From contig JAFVRI010000168.1 of NCBI GenBank assembly GCA_017504335.1, positions 1-17,330 on the forward strand: a stretch of DNA of 17,330 nucleotides, in the 5' to 3' direction. Under the pieces are notes generated by a model. That model was not told the DNA's origin, did not search any database, and saw only the letters and a list, made by a program, of their open reading frames with translations. Positions 1 through 6,741 of this stretch are shown here, one piece after another. Within the stretch, counting starts at the first letter, position 1; every line of letters begins with the position of its first letter. This DNA comes from Clostridia bacterium. GTDB lineage: Bacteria > Bacillota > Clostridia > Oscillospirales > CAG-272. Both the position numbers and the translations under genes were made by a program.

Positions 1-392
1 CCTGCGCGGCGGCGTTGCTGCTTGGCTTTGTCTATCTGCTCGTTCGCCGTGTGATCAGCTGGCATATTCCCGTGGCATTTATCGGAACGGTCCTTGCGGC
101 ATCCTTCTTTATGGAGGGCATGAATTTTACGGCATCTCTTTCCATGATTCTGTCGGGCGGTCTCTTCCTCGGTGCCATCTTTATGGCAACCGACTACGTG
201 ACCTCACCTACCACCGCATGGGGCAAGATCGTTTTCGGTGTGGGAGCGGGACTGATTACCTTCCTGATCCGTTATTTCGGTGCATATCCCGAAGGAGTCT
301 CCTTTGCGATCCTTCTGATGAACATTCTGACTCCTTATATTGATTCCTGGACAAAGCGTCGGGTGTTTGGAACAGGAGGGGCAAAGGTATGA
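1..392 (+). CDS. rnfD: Rnf complex subunit RnfD, 3' part (5' end outside window)
   Basis: This is the C-terminal part of the RnfD membrane subunit of the Rnf ion-translocating ferredoxin:NAD+ oxidoreductase. The reading frame is open from base 3 to a TGA at 390-392, so the gene enters from the left edge and the TTG at 15 is not a real start. The visible ~130 residues are hydrophobic with about four membrane segments. They carry the family's ATDYVTSPTT stretch, followed by a GKIVFGVGAGLITFLIRYFG helix and a PEGVSFAILLMN segment, as in RnfD/NqrB C-termini. The covalent-FMN threonine of RnfD lies in the missing N-terminal part. The stop overlaps the rnfG start by 4 bp (ATGA), which indicates translational coupling. 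rnfC would be expected just upstream of the window. Confidence 0.93.
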   Translation, partial: CAAALLLGFVYLLVRRVISWHIPVAFIGTVLAASFFMEGMNFTASLSMILSGGLFLGAIFMATDYVTSPTTAWGKIVFGVGAGLITFLIRYFGAYPEGVSFAILLMNILTPYIDSWTKRRVFGTGGAKV

Positions 393-910
393 AAAAATCC
401 CTGAAAAGTATACTTGTATTGGTTTCGATCTGTGGTGTGATCGCCCTGTTGCTGGCACTGACCAATATGGTCACGGCTCCGCTGATCGAGGAAAATCAAA
501 AAATCGCCACCGAACAGGCATTGAAGCAGGTCATGCCTGAGGGTGAGGGCTTTGAAAAAATTGAACCCGAGGTGGCTCTGCCCGCAACCGTAACCGAGGT
601 CTATCGGGAAACGGGAGGCGGTTATGCGATCAAGCTGAAAACCGCGGGCTTTGACAACGATTTTGTGATCCTGTGCGGCGTTCGGGCTGACGGTACCGTG
701 AGCGGTGCGGTCTGCCTGTCCTCGAAGGAGACGCTCGGTGTAGAAAAGGATTACGGAGAACGCTTTAAGAATACCGATGCGGCAGGCGCGGCAAAAGTCG
801 ATACCGTTTCGGACGCGACCAAGACCACATCCGCATACCGTGCGGCGGTGCAGGATGCCATTGAGGCCGCAAAGATCCTGAGTGAGGCAGAAGGAGGGAA
901 AACGAAATGA
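389..910 (+). CDS. rnfG: Rnf complex subunit RnfG (FMN-carrying)
   Basis: RnfG is a membrane-anchored, outward-facing flavoprotein of the Rnf complex that passes electrons from the ferredoxin side toward RnfD. The 173-residue product has one N-terminal membrane helix (about residues 8-30) and an FMN_bind domain. The flavinylation motif is SDATKT at residues 141-146, preceded by a conserved Asp at 138. By family analogy (S/T-G-A-T-x-T/S) Thr146 is the likely phosphoester-FMN site; Asp142 replaces the usual Gly. A KETLGVEKDYGERF stretch (113-126) matches the conserved ETPGLG region. Length is slightly short for RnfG. The gene overlaps rnfD and rnfE by ATGA junctions. The ApbE encoded at 3975-5018 is the expected enzyme for loading FMN. 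Confidence 0.93.
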   Translation: MKKSLKSILVLVSICGVIALLLALTNMVTAPLIEENQKIATEQALKQVMPEGEGFEKIEPEVALPATVTEVYRETGGGYAIKLKTAGFDNDFVILCGVRADGTVSGAVCLSSKETLGVEKDYGERFKNTDAAGAAKVDTVSDATKTTSAYRAAVQDAIEAAKILSEAEGGKTK

Positions 911-1599
911 AACAGAAAGAGCATAACTCCTCGGTGCTTCTGAAGGGAATTTTGAAGGAAAATCCCGTATTTGTGCTGGTGCTTGGCACCTGTCCGACTC
1001 TTGCGGTGACCAATAATCTGGTTGGCGCATTCGGAATGGGTATTGCCGCGCTGATGGTTCTTCTTTGCTCCAATATTTTGGTGTCCCTTTTGCGACGAGT
1101 CATTCCCGACAGCGTGAGAATTCCTTGCTATATCGTCATTATCGCGGGATTCGTTACCATCGTGCAGATGTTAGTGCAGGCATTTTTCCCCGCGCTCTAT
1201 GATATGCTGGGGGTATATCTTGCGCTGATTACGGTGAACTGTATCATTCTCGGACGTGCCGAGATGTTCGCGGGCAAAAATTCTGTAGGGAAATCGGCAT
1301 TGGACGGCATTGGAATGGGACTTGGCTTTACCTTGGCGCTTTGCGCCATGGCATTGGTACGCGAGGTGCTTGGAAATGCCAGCTTCGCGGGTATTCCGAT
1401 TCCCTTCTTAGAGCCTTATAAAATTGCCTTTTTGGTCAAGGCTCCCGGTGGCATGCTGGTGTATGGCTTACTGATTGCTCTTGTGTACGTGATCACCCAT
1501 GGCAAGGCTCCTCGCAAAACATCGTTTTCCTGTGAGGGCTGTCCCTCTGCGGGGCATTGTCATGCGGGCGCATGCCTTGAGAAAGGAGAGGAGAACTGA
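907..1599 (+). CDS. rnfE: Rnf complex subunit RnfE
   Basis: RnfE is one of the two paralogous six-helix membrane subunits (RnfA/RnfE) at the core of the Rnf ion pump. The product has 230 residues. Its GTCPTLAVTNN motif around Cys29 and LITVNCIILGRAE around Cys112 are the conserved intramembrane half-sites; in structures of Rnf and Nqr the RnfA/RnfE cysteines bind a shared [2Fe-2S] cluster. A GAGGG-type ribosome binding site precedes the ATG, which overlaps the rnfG stop (ATGA). The C-terminus carries a short hydrophilic tail with Cys209, Cys212, Cys218 and Cys223 and two His residues (217, 219), absent from the classical proteobacterial protein as I know it. It could bind metal; that is inference. 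Confidence 0.93.
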   Translation: MKQKEHNSSVLLKGILKENPVFVLVLGTCPTLAVTNNLVGAFGMGIAALMVLLCSNILVSLLRRVIPDSVRIPCYIVIIAGFVTIVQMLVQAFFPALYDMLGVYLALITVNCIILGRAEMFAGKNSVGKSALDGIGMGLGFTLALCAMALVREVLGNASFAGIPIPFLEPYKIAFLVKAPGGMLVYGLLIALVYVITHGKAPRKTSFSCEGCPSAGHCHAGACLEKGEEN

Positions 1600-2198
1600 T
1601 GGATCTTTTTAAGTCGCTTATCGTGATTCTGCTTTCCTCGGTCTTGGTCAACAACTACGTGCTGAGCCGATTTCTTGGCATCTGTCCCTTCCTCGGTGTA
1701 TCCAAAAAGCTGGATCAGGCAACGGGAATGGGACTCTCGGTAACCGCGGTGATGCTTCTGGCAACGGCAGTAACCTGGCCTATTCAGTATTTCCTTTTGG
1801 ATCGGGTCGGTCTTGGATATATGCAGACCATCGTATTCATTTTGGTGATTGCGGCATTGGTTCAGATGCTTGAGCTGATCATCAAGAAGTTTTCTCCCTC
1901 TCTGCATAAGGGACTCGGTGTGTATCTTCCCCTGATCACCACAAACTGTGCCGTGTTGGGTGTTGCCATCAACAACATTACCGATGGCTACGGATTTCTC
2001 GAATCCATGGTCAGCTCGCTTGGCTGCGGTCTCGGATTTCTGTTGGCGATGGTGCTGTTTTCGGGTCTGCGTTCCCGCATTGACGAGAGTCGTGTGCCCG
2101 CCCCCTTCCGCGGTCTTGCTGTTACATTGATTGCCGCATCCTTTATTTCCTTGGCATTTATGGGCTTTGCGGGCATTGTGGATCAGCTTTTCGCATAA
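1599..2198 (+). CDS. rnfA: Rnf complex subunit RnfA
   Basis: RnfA is the paralogue and inverted partner of RnfE in the membrane. The 199-residue protein has about six membrane helices, the half-site FLGICPFLGVSKK (Cys29) and the second half-site YLPLITTNCAVLG (Cys117), the positions expected to share a [2Fe-2S] cluster with RnfE. It shows the family's NNYVLSRFLG start and the GFLLAMVLFSGLRSRI segment. The length is typical of RnfA (about 190-200). The start ATG shares one base with the rnfE TGA and is preceded by an AGGAGAGGAG ribosome binding site. The gene sits in the canonical order D-G-E-A-B, so its identity is secure. Confidence 0.95.
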   Translation: MDLFKSLIVILLSSVLVNNYVLSRFLGICPFLGVSKKLDQATGMGLSVTAVMLLATAVTWPIQYFLLDRVGLGYMQTIVFILVIAALVQMLELIIKKFSPSLHKGLGVYLPLITTNCAVLGVAINNITDGYGFLESMVSSLGCGLGFLLAMVLFSGLRSRIDESRVPAPFRGLAVTLIAASFISLAFMGFAGIVDQLFA

Positions 2199-2208
2199 GG
2201 AGGGTGAC

Positions 2209-3006
2209 ATGGATATTTTGATTGCTTTTTTGGTGGTTGCCGCCATCGGCTTGGTGGCGGGAATCCTTTTGGCGCTGATCTCTCACTTCTTCGGCGTGGA
2301 GGAGGATGAAACTGTAAAGGCGGTTCGTGCCTGCCTGCCCGGTGCCAACTGCGGTGCCTGCGGATATAAGGGCTGTGATGACTATGCAGTAGCCCTTGCC
2401 GAAGGACGCGCGGCTCCGAATCTTTGTATTCCCGGAGGAGAGGCTACGGCAGAGGAGCTTGGTACGGTGCTTCGTGTGGAGATCGTGCCTCCGAAGAATG
2501 TGGCTGCCTTTGTTCATTGCGCGGGAAACTGCTCGGTAACCGAACAGCGTGCCGATTATGAGGGAATGCAGACCTGCCGTGCTGCCTCTATGCTTTTTGG
2601 CGGTCCCGAGAGCTGTCGATTTGGCTGTCTCGGACTGGGCGATTGCATGAAGGCCTGTCCCTCAGACGCCATTTGTATGAAGGACGGTATTGCTCACGTG
2701 GATCCGACCCGTTGCACGGGATGCGGTCTTTGCGCCGCGACCTGCCCGAAGGGAATCATTTCCGTGATCCCTAAGGCAACCCCTGCCGCAGTCGTCCTTT
2801 GCAGCAACAAGGATAAGGGTGCCGATGCCCGTAAGGTATGCAAGAGCGCCTGCATTGGATGTAAAAAATGTGAAAAGACCTGCGCTCTTGAGGCGATCAA
2901 GGTTGTGGATCAGCTGGCACAGATCAATTACGATACATGTACCGGATGCGGTGCGTGTGCGGAGGCATGCCCTGTTGGGTGCCTTGACACTCTGATTCCC
3001 CGATGA
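2209..3006 (+). CDS. rnfB: Rnf complex subunit RnfB (polyferredoxin)
   Basis: RnfB is the cytoplasmic iron-sulfur subunit thought to accept electrons from reduced ferredoxin. I chose the ATG at 2209, which has AAGGAGG eight bases upstream; the longer open frame starting at 2131 lies inside rnfA and is not credible. The 265-residue product has an N-terminal membrane anchor (about 2-27). Next is a [4Fe-4S] domain with Cys48, 51, 56 and 73 (CX2CX4CX16C), then a Cys-rich block (104, 108, 123, 136, 140, 146, 150). The ferredoxin clusters are at 169/172/175/179, 211-225 (CxxxCxxCxxCxxxC) and 244/247/250/254. It therefore has more cluster sites than the proteobacterial protein, as is usual in clostridial Rnf. 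It overlaps the next gene by 4 bp. Confidence 0.95.
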   Translation: MDILIAFLVVAAIGLVAGILLALISHFFGVEEDETVKAVRACLPGANCGACGYKGCDDYAVALAEGRAAPNLCIPGGEATAEELGTVLRVEIVPPKNVAAFVHCAGNCSVTEQRADYEGMQTCRAASMLFGGPESCRFGCLGLGDCMKACPSDAICMKDGIAHVDPTRCTGCGLCAATCPKGIISVIPKATPAAVVLCSNKDKGADARKVCKSACIGCKKCEKTCALEAIKVVDQLAQINYDTCTGCGACAEACPVGCLDTLIPR

Positions 3007-3389
3007 GAAATTCCGAAAAAAAGCATCGGATGAGAAACGATCTGATCCTGATTGCTCTTACGGTATCTTTGGCGATTGCCATAGGACTTTCCTTGTATTT
3101 TCTTCGGGAAGATGGAGAGACGGTACGGGTTACGGTACACGGCGAGACCTTTGGGGTCTATTCCTTGACCGAGGACCGTACGGTGGAAATTCGATCCGAG
3201 GAGGGGATCAATCGACTGGTGATCCGAGACGGCGAGGCGTTTGTGGAGCATGCCGATTGCCCCGACGGAATTTGTGCCGCGCATAAGCCAATCAAGCGGA
3301 TGAAGGAGAGCATTGTGTGCCTGCCACACGGTGTTGTGATCACCGTGGAAGGGAAGGCAGCCGACGGGTCGCCCGATCTTGTGGTATAG
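3003..3389 (+). CDS. NusG domain II-containing membrane-anchored protein
   Basis: This small 128-residue protein belongs to the NusG_II family (the extra domain once seen in some NusG proteins). It has one membrane helix (about residues 13-34) followed by a compact beta domain. The family signature is visible: CPDGIC (Cys86, Cys91) and, 15 residues on, IVCLPHG (Cys106), before a VVITVEG strand. Its biochemical role is not established. The start ATG overlaps the rnfB stop (ATGA), so it is co-translated with the Rnf genes. Such genes recur beside rnf, apbE and Gx-transporter genes in Firmicutes, which makes a role in assembly or cofactor maturation of the membrane complex plausible but unproven. 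Upstream in-frame starts are not available without entering rnfB. Confidence 0.85.
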   Translation: MRNSEKKHRMRNDLILIALTVSLAIAIGLSLYFLREDGETVRVTVHGETFGVYSLTEDRTVEIRSEEGINRLVIRDGEAFVEHADCPDGICAAHKPIKRMKESIVCLPHGVVITVEGKAADGSPDLVV

Positions 3390-3413
3390 TTGGAAGGCAA
3401 AAGGAGAGGAAAG

Positions 3414-3911
3414 ATGAAAGGAAGGACGGAAAAGGTTGCCCTTTTGGGAATGTGTGTAGCACTTGCTATGTTGCTTTCCTACGTGGAGCTTTTGCTTCCG
3501 CCGATGTATCCGTCGATCCCGGGAATCAAATTGGGACTTCCCAACGTGGTGATCCTGTTTCTTTTATATCGCAATGGATTTTGGCCTGCGTCGGTAGTAT
3601 CCCTTTGCCGTATCGGCTTGATCTCTTTGCTTTTTGGCAACGTAATGATGTTTTTGTATAGCCTTGCGGGAGGGATCTTGAGCCTTCTTGGCATGGCACT
3701 TCTGAAAAAGATCGATCGGTTTTCCACGGTAGGAGTCAGCGTCGTGGGCGGTGTGCTTCATAACGTGGGGCAGACCCTCTGTGCCATCTGGCTTCTCGGA
3801 ACGGCAGAGATCGGATATTATCTGGCAGTCCTTGCGATAACGGGAACGCTGTCGGGAATTTTTGTGGGACTTTGCGGCGGATTCGCCCTCAAAAGAATCG
3901 CACGAGAATGA
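3414..3911 (+). CDS. Gx transporter family / heptaprenyl diphosphate synthase component I-like membrane protein
   Basis: This is a 165-residue polytopic membrane protein with about five helices. It carries the family hallmark PGIKLGLPNVV (residues 37-47) and a later VGGVLHNVGQ segment (111-120), typical of the HepS-I/Gx transporter family. The first ATG at 3414 has AGGAGAGG eight bases upstream; the TTG at 3390 immediately after the previous stop lacks such a site. Despite the historical name, no polyprenyl synthase partner is present here. The protein resembles small substrate-binding (ECF S-component-like) transporters, and in this setting it could carry a flavin or a quinone precursor for the Rnf/ApbE system. 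That role is inference. The gene is 24 bp downstream of the NusG_II gene, probably in the same transcript. Confidence 0.8.
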   Translation: MKGRTEKVALLGMCVALAMLLSYVELLLPPMYPSIPGIKLGLPNVVILFLLYRNGFWPASVVSLCRIGLISLLFGNVMMFLYSLAGGILSLLGMALLKKIDRFSTVGVSVVGGVLHNVGQTLCAIWLLGTAEIGYYLAVLAITGTLSGIFVGLCGGFALKRIARE

Positions 3912-3916
3912 GGATA

Positions 3917-3939
3917 AAAGGGCGCAATCTGCGCCCTTT
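3917..3939 (+). terminator. Hairpin after the Gx-family gene, probable intrinsic terminator or attenuator
   Basis: A perfect 10-bp stem (AAAGGGCGCA with TGCGCCCTTT, loop ATC) lies six bases after the Gx-gene stop. The run of T after it is short (TTTATT), so termination may be partial. Some rnf transcripts could read through into apbE 36 bases downstream. Confidence 0.65.
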
Positions 3940-3974
3940 ATTGAATTGTATACAGAGAGAAAGGAGGAAACGAA

Positions 3975-5018
3975 ATGACAAAACGATGGCTTTGCGTGTG
4001 CATAGCGACGGTTCTTTTTGCTTTCTCCTTTTGTTTTTCTTCCTGTAGAGGGGAGCAGAAGCAGTATTCCGTCACCTCCTTCGATTCCTTTGATACGGTC
4101 ACTACGGTGATGGGATATGCGGAATCGGAAGAGGAGTTTGCGCGGGTATCGGGCGAGATGCTTGCTATGCTTGCCGAATATCACCGCATGTTTGATATTT
4201 ATCATTCCTATGAGGGAATGGAAAATCTCTGTACTGTCAATGAGCGGGCAGGAAAAGAAGAGGTGGCGGTGAACGGGGAGATCATAGAGCTTTTGCTTTA
4301 CGGAAAAGAAGTGTATGCGCTGACCGATGGAGCGGTAAATATCGCCATGGGAAACGTACTTTCCCTTTGGCACACCTGCCGCGCGGAGGCAGCGGAGAAC
4401 CCCGAACAAGCCAAGCTTCCCGACCCCGAGGCGCTTGCCGAGGCAAGGATCCATACACAGATCGAGGATCTGTGTATGGATGAGGAAAAGGGAACCGTTT
4501 CCTTTTCCGATCCTCTTTTGCAATTGGATGTGGGAGCGATCGCCAAGGGATACGCCGTGGAGAAGATCGCCAAGGCAATGGAAGAAAAAGGGGTTTCGGG
4601 TTATGTGCTGAATGCGGGCGGAAATGTCCGCGTCATTGGGGAGAAGCCGTCTGGCAGCCCGTGGATCGTGGGGATCGAAAACCAGAAGGAGGGAGAGGAT
4701 TACCTTGCCCGTCTTTCTCTGACACGGGAGGCATTGGTCACCAGCGGAACACACCAACGCTATTATACGGTGGACGGTGTTCGCTATCACCATATCATCG
4801 ATCCCGACACGGGAATGCCCGCGAGAGGATATTCCTCGGCCTCGGTGGTTTCCTCTGATTCCGCGATGGCAGATGCTCTTTCCACAGCCCTTTTTTGCAT
4901 GAGCTCTGAGGAAGGCATGGCATTGGTGGAATCTCTGAGCGACGCAGAAGCTATTTGGCTTTTGGAGGACGGGACCAAACGGATGTCATCCGATTTTGAA
5001 AAATATTGCCAACCATAA
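3975..5018 (+). CDS. apbE: FAD:protein FMN transferase, lipoprotein ApbE
   Basis: ApbE transfers FMN from FAD onto threonine residues of flavoproteins outside the cytoplasmic membrane, here most likely RnfG and RnfD. The 347-residue product starts at an ATG behind AAGGAGG. It has a lipoprotein signal with a hydrophobic core (residues 5-20) and a lipobox FSSC ending at Cys24. Family motifs are present in order: DVGAIAKGYAVEK (185-197), VLNAGGNVRVIG (211-222), a TSGTHQRYY segment (257-264), HIIDPDTGMPA (273-283) and SAMADALSTALF (296-307), which contributes to the metal and FAD site. Length is typical. A perfect 15-bp inverted repeat lies inside the gene (4449-4481). I see no convincing separate promoter, and a hairpin stands between it and the rnf genes. 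Confidence 0.93.
   Translation: MTKRWLCVCIATVLFAFSFCFSSCRGEQKQYSVTSFDSFDTVTTVMGYAESEEEFARVSGEMLAMLAEYHRMFDIYHSYEGMENLCTVNERAGKEEVAVNGEIIELLLYGKEVYALTDGAVNIAMGNVLSLWHTCRAEAAENPEQAKLPDPEALAEARIHTQIEDLCMDEEKGTVSFSDPLLQLDVGAIAKGYAVEKIAKAMEEKGVSGYVLNAGGNVRVIGEKPSGSPWIVGIENQKEGEDYLARLSLTREALVTSGTHQRYYTVDGVRYHHIIDPDTGMPARGYSSASVVSSDSAMADALSTALFCMSSEEGMALVESLSDAEAIWLLEDGTKRMSSDFEKYCQP
4449..4481. repeat. Perfect 15-bp inverted repeat inside apbE
   Basis: ATCCATACACAGATC and its exact reverse complement are separated by only three bases (GAG). The repeat sits wholly inside the apbE frame and encodes part of the variable insert (RIHTQIEDLCMDEE, about residues 158-171). No T-run follows, so it is not a normal terminator. 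It may be chance, an mRNA pause or stability element, or a remnant of a small insertion. Confidence 0.7.
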
Positions 5019-5023
5019 AAAAC

Positions 5024-5052
5024 TTTACAAACCCCCGAAAACGTGATATACT
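5024..5052 (+). promoter_or_regulatory. Sigma-A promoter for the beta-CASP nuclease gene
   Basis: The -35 box is TTTACA (5024-5029) and the -10 is TATACT (5047-5052), with a 17-bp spacer. TGA stands directly before the -10, giving an extended -10. Transcription would start near 5059, about 40 bases before the ATG, which has AGGAGG upstream. The promoter begins six bases after the apbE stop. Confidence 0.75.
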
Positions 5053-5097
5053 GTATATGAGGAGAGATCCGAACAGGAGGAACAAAGGAGGTAGAGT

Positions 5098-6699
5098 ATG
5101 AGGATTCAGTTTATCGGCGCGGCACAGGAAGTGACGGGAAGCTGCACGCTTCTTTGCGTAGGCGGACGGTACTATCTGGTGGACTGCGGAATGGAGCAGG
5201 GAATCGACGTGTTCCAGAATGTATCGCTGCCCATCAGTCCCCGACAGATCGAGGCGGTGTTCCTGACCCATGCACACATTGACCACTCCGGCATGCTTCC
5301 AAGACTTTATAAGGACGGATTTCGAGGAATTATTTTTGCCACCGAGGCAACGGTGAAGCTGTGCGACATCATGCTTCGGGACAGCGCGCATATTCAGATG
5401 TCCGAGACGGTCTGGAAGAACCGTCGGGCAGAGCGTGCGGGCGAGGCGCCTGAGGAGCCCACCTACGATATGGCGGATGCCGAGGGAGCGATCCGACTGT
5501 TCCGCGGACTTCCCTACGGAAAAAAATATCCCGTATCGGCGGACGTGGAGATCCGATTTACCGATATCGGCCATTTGCTCGGCTCTGCCGCCGTGGAGCT
5601 TTGGCTCCGTGAGGATGGGGAAGAAAGAAAGATCGTATTCAGCGGAGACGTGGGAAATATCGATCAGCCGATCATCAATGATCCGTTATCTGTATCGGAA
5701 GCCGATGCGTTGGTGTTGGAATCGACCTACGGCAATCGCCTGCATGATGCTCCCGAGGATGCGGTAGTTATGCTGGCAAAGGCATTGGACGAAACGCTCG
5801 GACGGGGCGGAAACGTGATCATCCCTTCCTTTGCGGTAGGGCGTACACAGGAGCTTTTGTATGCCATCCGTGAGATCAAGGAAAAGAAGCTGACCCAAAA
5901 CGTGGATTTCCCCGTTTACGTGGATAGCCCGTTGGCGGTGGAAGCCACAAAGATCTTTTCAAAATGCGATCCATCCTGCTTTGACGAGGAAACCAAGCGT
6001 TTGCTGTCAGAGGGGATTGATCCTCTGCAATTCGACGGACTCCGTCTGTCGGTGACGGTGGAGGATTCCAAGGCGATCAACGAGAACCCGGAGCCGAAGG
6101 TGATCCTTTCCGCCAGCGGTATGTGCGAGGCGGGACGGATTCGTCATCACTTGAAACACAATCTGTGGCGTCGGGAAAATCTCATTTTGTTCGTGGGATA
6201 CCAAGCCGAGGGAACGCTGGGTCGGGTTCTTTTGGAGGGAGCCGATCACGTGCGGCTCTTCGGAGAGGACATTGCCGTTGCGGCGGAGATCCGCGCCTTG
6301 AAGGGAACCAGCGGTCATGCCGATCAAAAGGGATTGATCCGTTGGCTGTCACGGTTTGAAAAAAAGCCGAGGACGGTCTATTTGAATCACGGCAACGAGG
6401 CAGCCATTGAGGAGCTTTCCGTACTTTTGCGGGATAAGGGATATGCGGTGGAGATGCCGTACAGCGGTACGGAATATGATCTTCTGAGCGGTGCCATGAC
6501 CGCTTATTCGGATAAAAAGCGAGTGGATCGGAGTGCGGCTGCCAAGACGCAATCGAGAAAGAATTCGGTGCATCGAAATCTGGTTGCGGCGGCGGAGGCG
6601 TTGCTTGCCTTGGCGAAACGGTCGGATTCCCGCGCCAATAAGGATCAAGCCAAATTCACCGCCCAAATTCGAGCGATGATCGATAAATGGGAAAAATAA
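5098..6699 (+). CDS. MBL-fold beta-CASP RNA-processing nuclease (Ysh1/CPSF73-like, COG1236 type)
   Basis: This 533-residue protein is a zinc-dependent metallo-beta-lactamase-fold nuclease with beta-CASP and RMMBL domains, the group that includes bacterial relatives of CPSF73 and Thermus TTHA0252. The MBL motifs are HAHIDH (His58, His60, Asp62, His63), GHLLGSA (His159) and FSGDVG (Asp184). The beta-CASP part shows LESTYGNR (208-214), IPSFAVGRTQELLY (242-255), YVDSPLA (274-280) and SASGMCEAGRIRHHL (338-352). The RMMBL end has SGHADQ (406-410) and LNHGNEAA (429-436). A Lys/Arg-rich extension follows (about 470-533) and may help bind nucleic acid. The likely role is endo- or exoribonuclease in RNA turnover. 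It is a single-gene unit with its own promoter and terminator. Confidence 0.92.
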   Translation: MRIQFIGAAQEVTGSCTLLCVGGRYYLVDCGMEQGIDVFQNVSLPISPRQIEAVFLTHAHIDHSGMLPRLYKDGFRGIIFATEATVKLCDIMLRDSAHIQMSETVWKNRRAERAGEAPEEPTYDMADAEGAIRLFRGLPYGKKYPVSADVEIRFTDIGHLLGSAAVELWLREDGEERKIVFSGDVGNIDQPIINDPLSVSEADALVLESTYGNRLHDAPEDAVVMLAKALDETLGRGGNVIIPSFAVGRTQELLYAIREIKEKKLTQNVDFPVYVDSPLAVEATKIFSKCDPSCFDEETKRLLSEGIDPLQFDGLRLSVTVEDSKAINENPEPKVILSASGMCEAGRIRHHLKHNLWRRENLILFVGYQAEGTLGRVLLEGADHVRLFGEDIAVAAEIRALKGTSGHADQKGLIRWLSRFEKKPRTVYLNHGNEAAIEELSVLLRDKGYAVEMPYSGTEYDLLSGAMTAYSDKKRVDRSAAAKTQSRKNSVHRNLVAAAEALLALAKRSDSRANKDQAKFTAQIRAMIDKWEK

Positions 6700-6702
6700 A
6701 CG

Positions 6703-6740
6703 AAAAAGAATGGCAGTGCCGCGGCACTGCCATTCTTTTT
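6703..6740. terminator. Perfect palindromic bidirectional terminator between convergent genes
   Basis: Bases 6703-6721 are the exact reverse complement of 6722-6740. The palindrome has a GC-rich core (GGCAGTGCCG/CGGCACTGCC), with an A-run on the left and a T-run on the right. It therefore gives a hairpin plus U-tract on both strands, serving the beta-CASP nuclease gene (+) and the DUF4965 gene (-), whose stop lies two bases away. Confidence 0.93.
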
Positions 6741-6741
6741 T

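Noticed and set aside
2131..2208. N-terminal extension of RnfB from an upstream start
   Set aside because: It overlaps the end of rnfA in another frame. The ATG at 2209 has an ideal ribosome binding site and begins the conserved membrane anchor.
3414..3911. Functional heptaprenyl diphosphate synthase subunit
   Set aside because: There is no polyprenyl synthase component II gene nearby and the product is a small polytopic membrane protein, so only the family label is kept.
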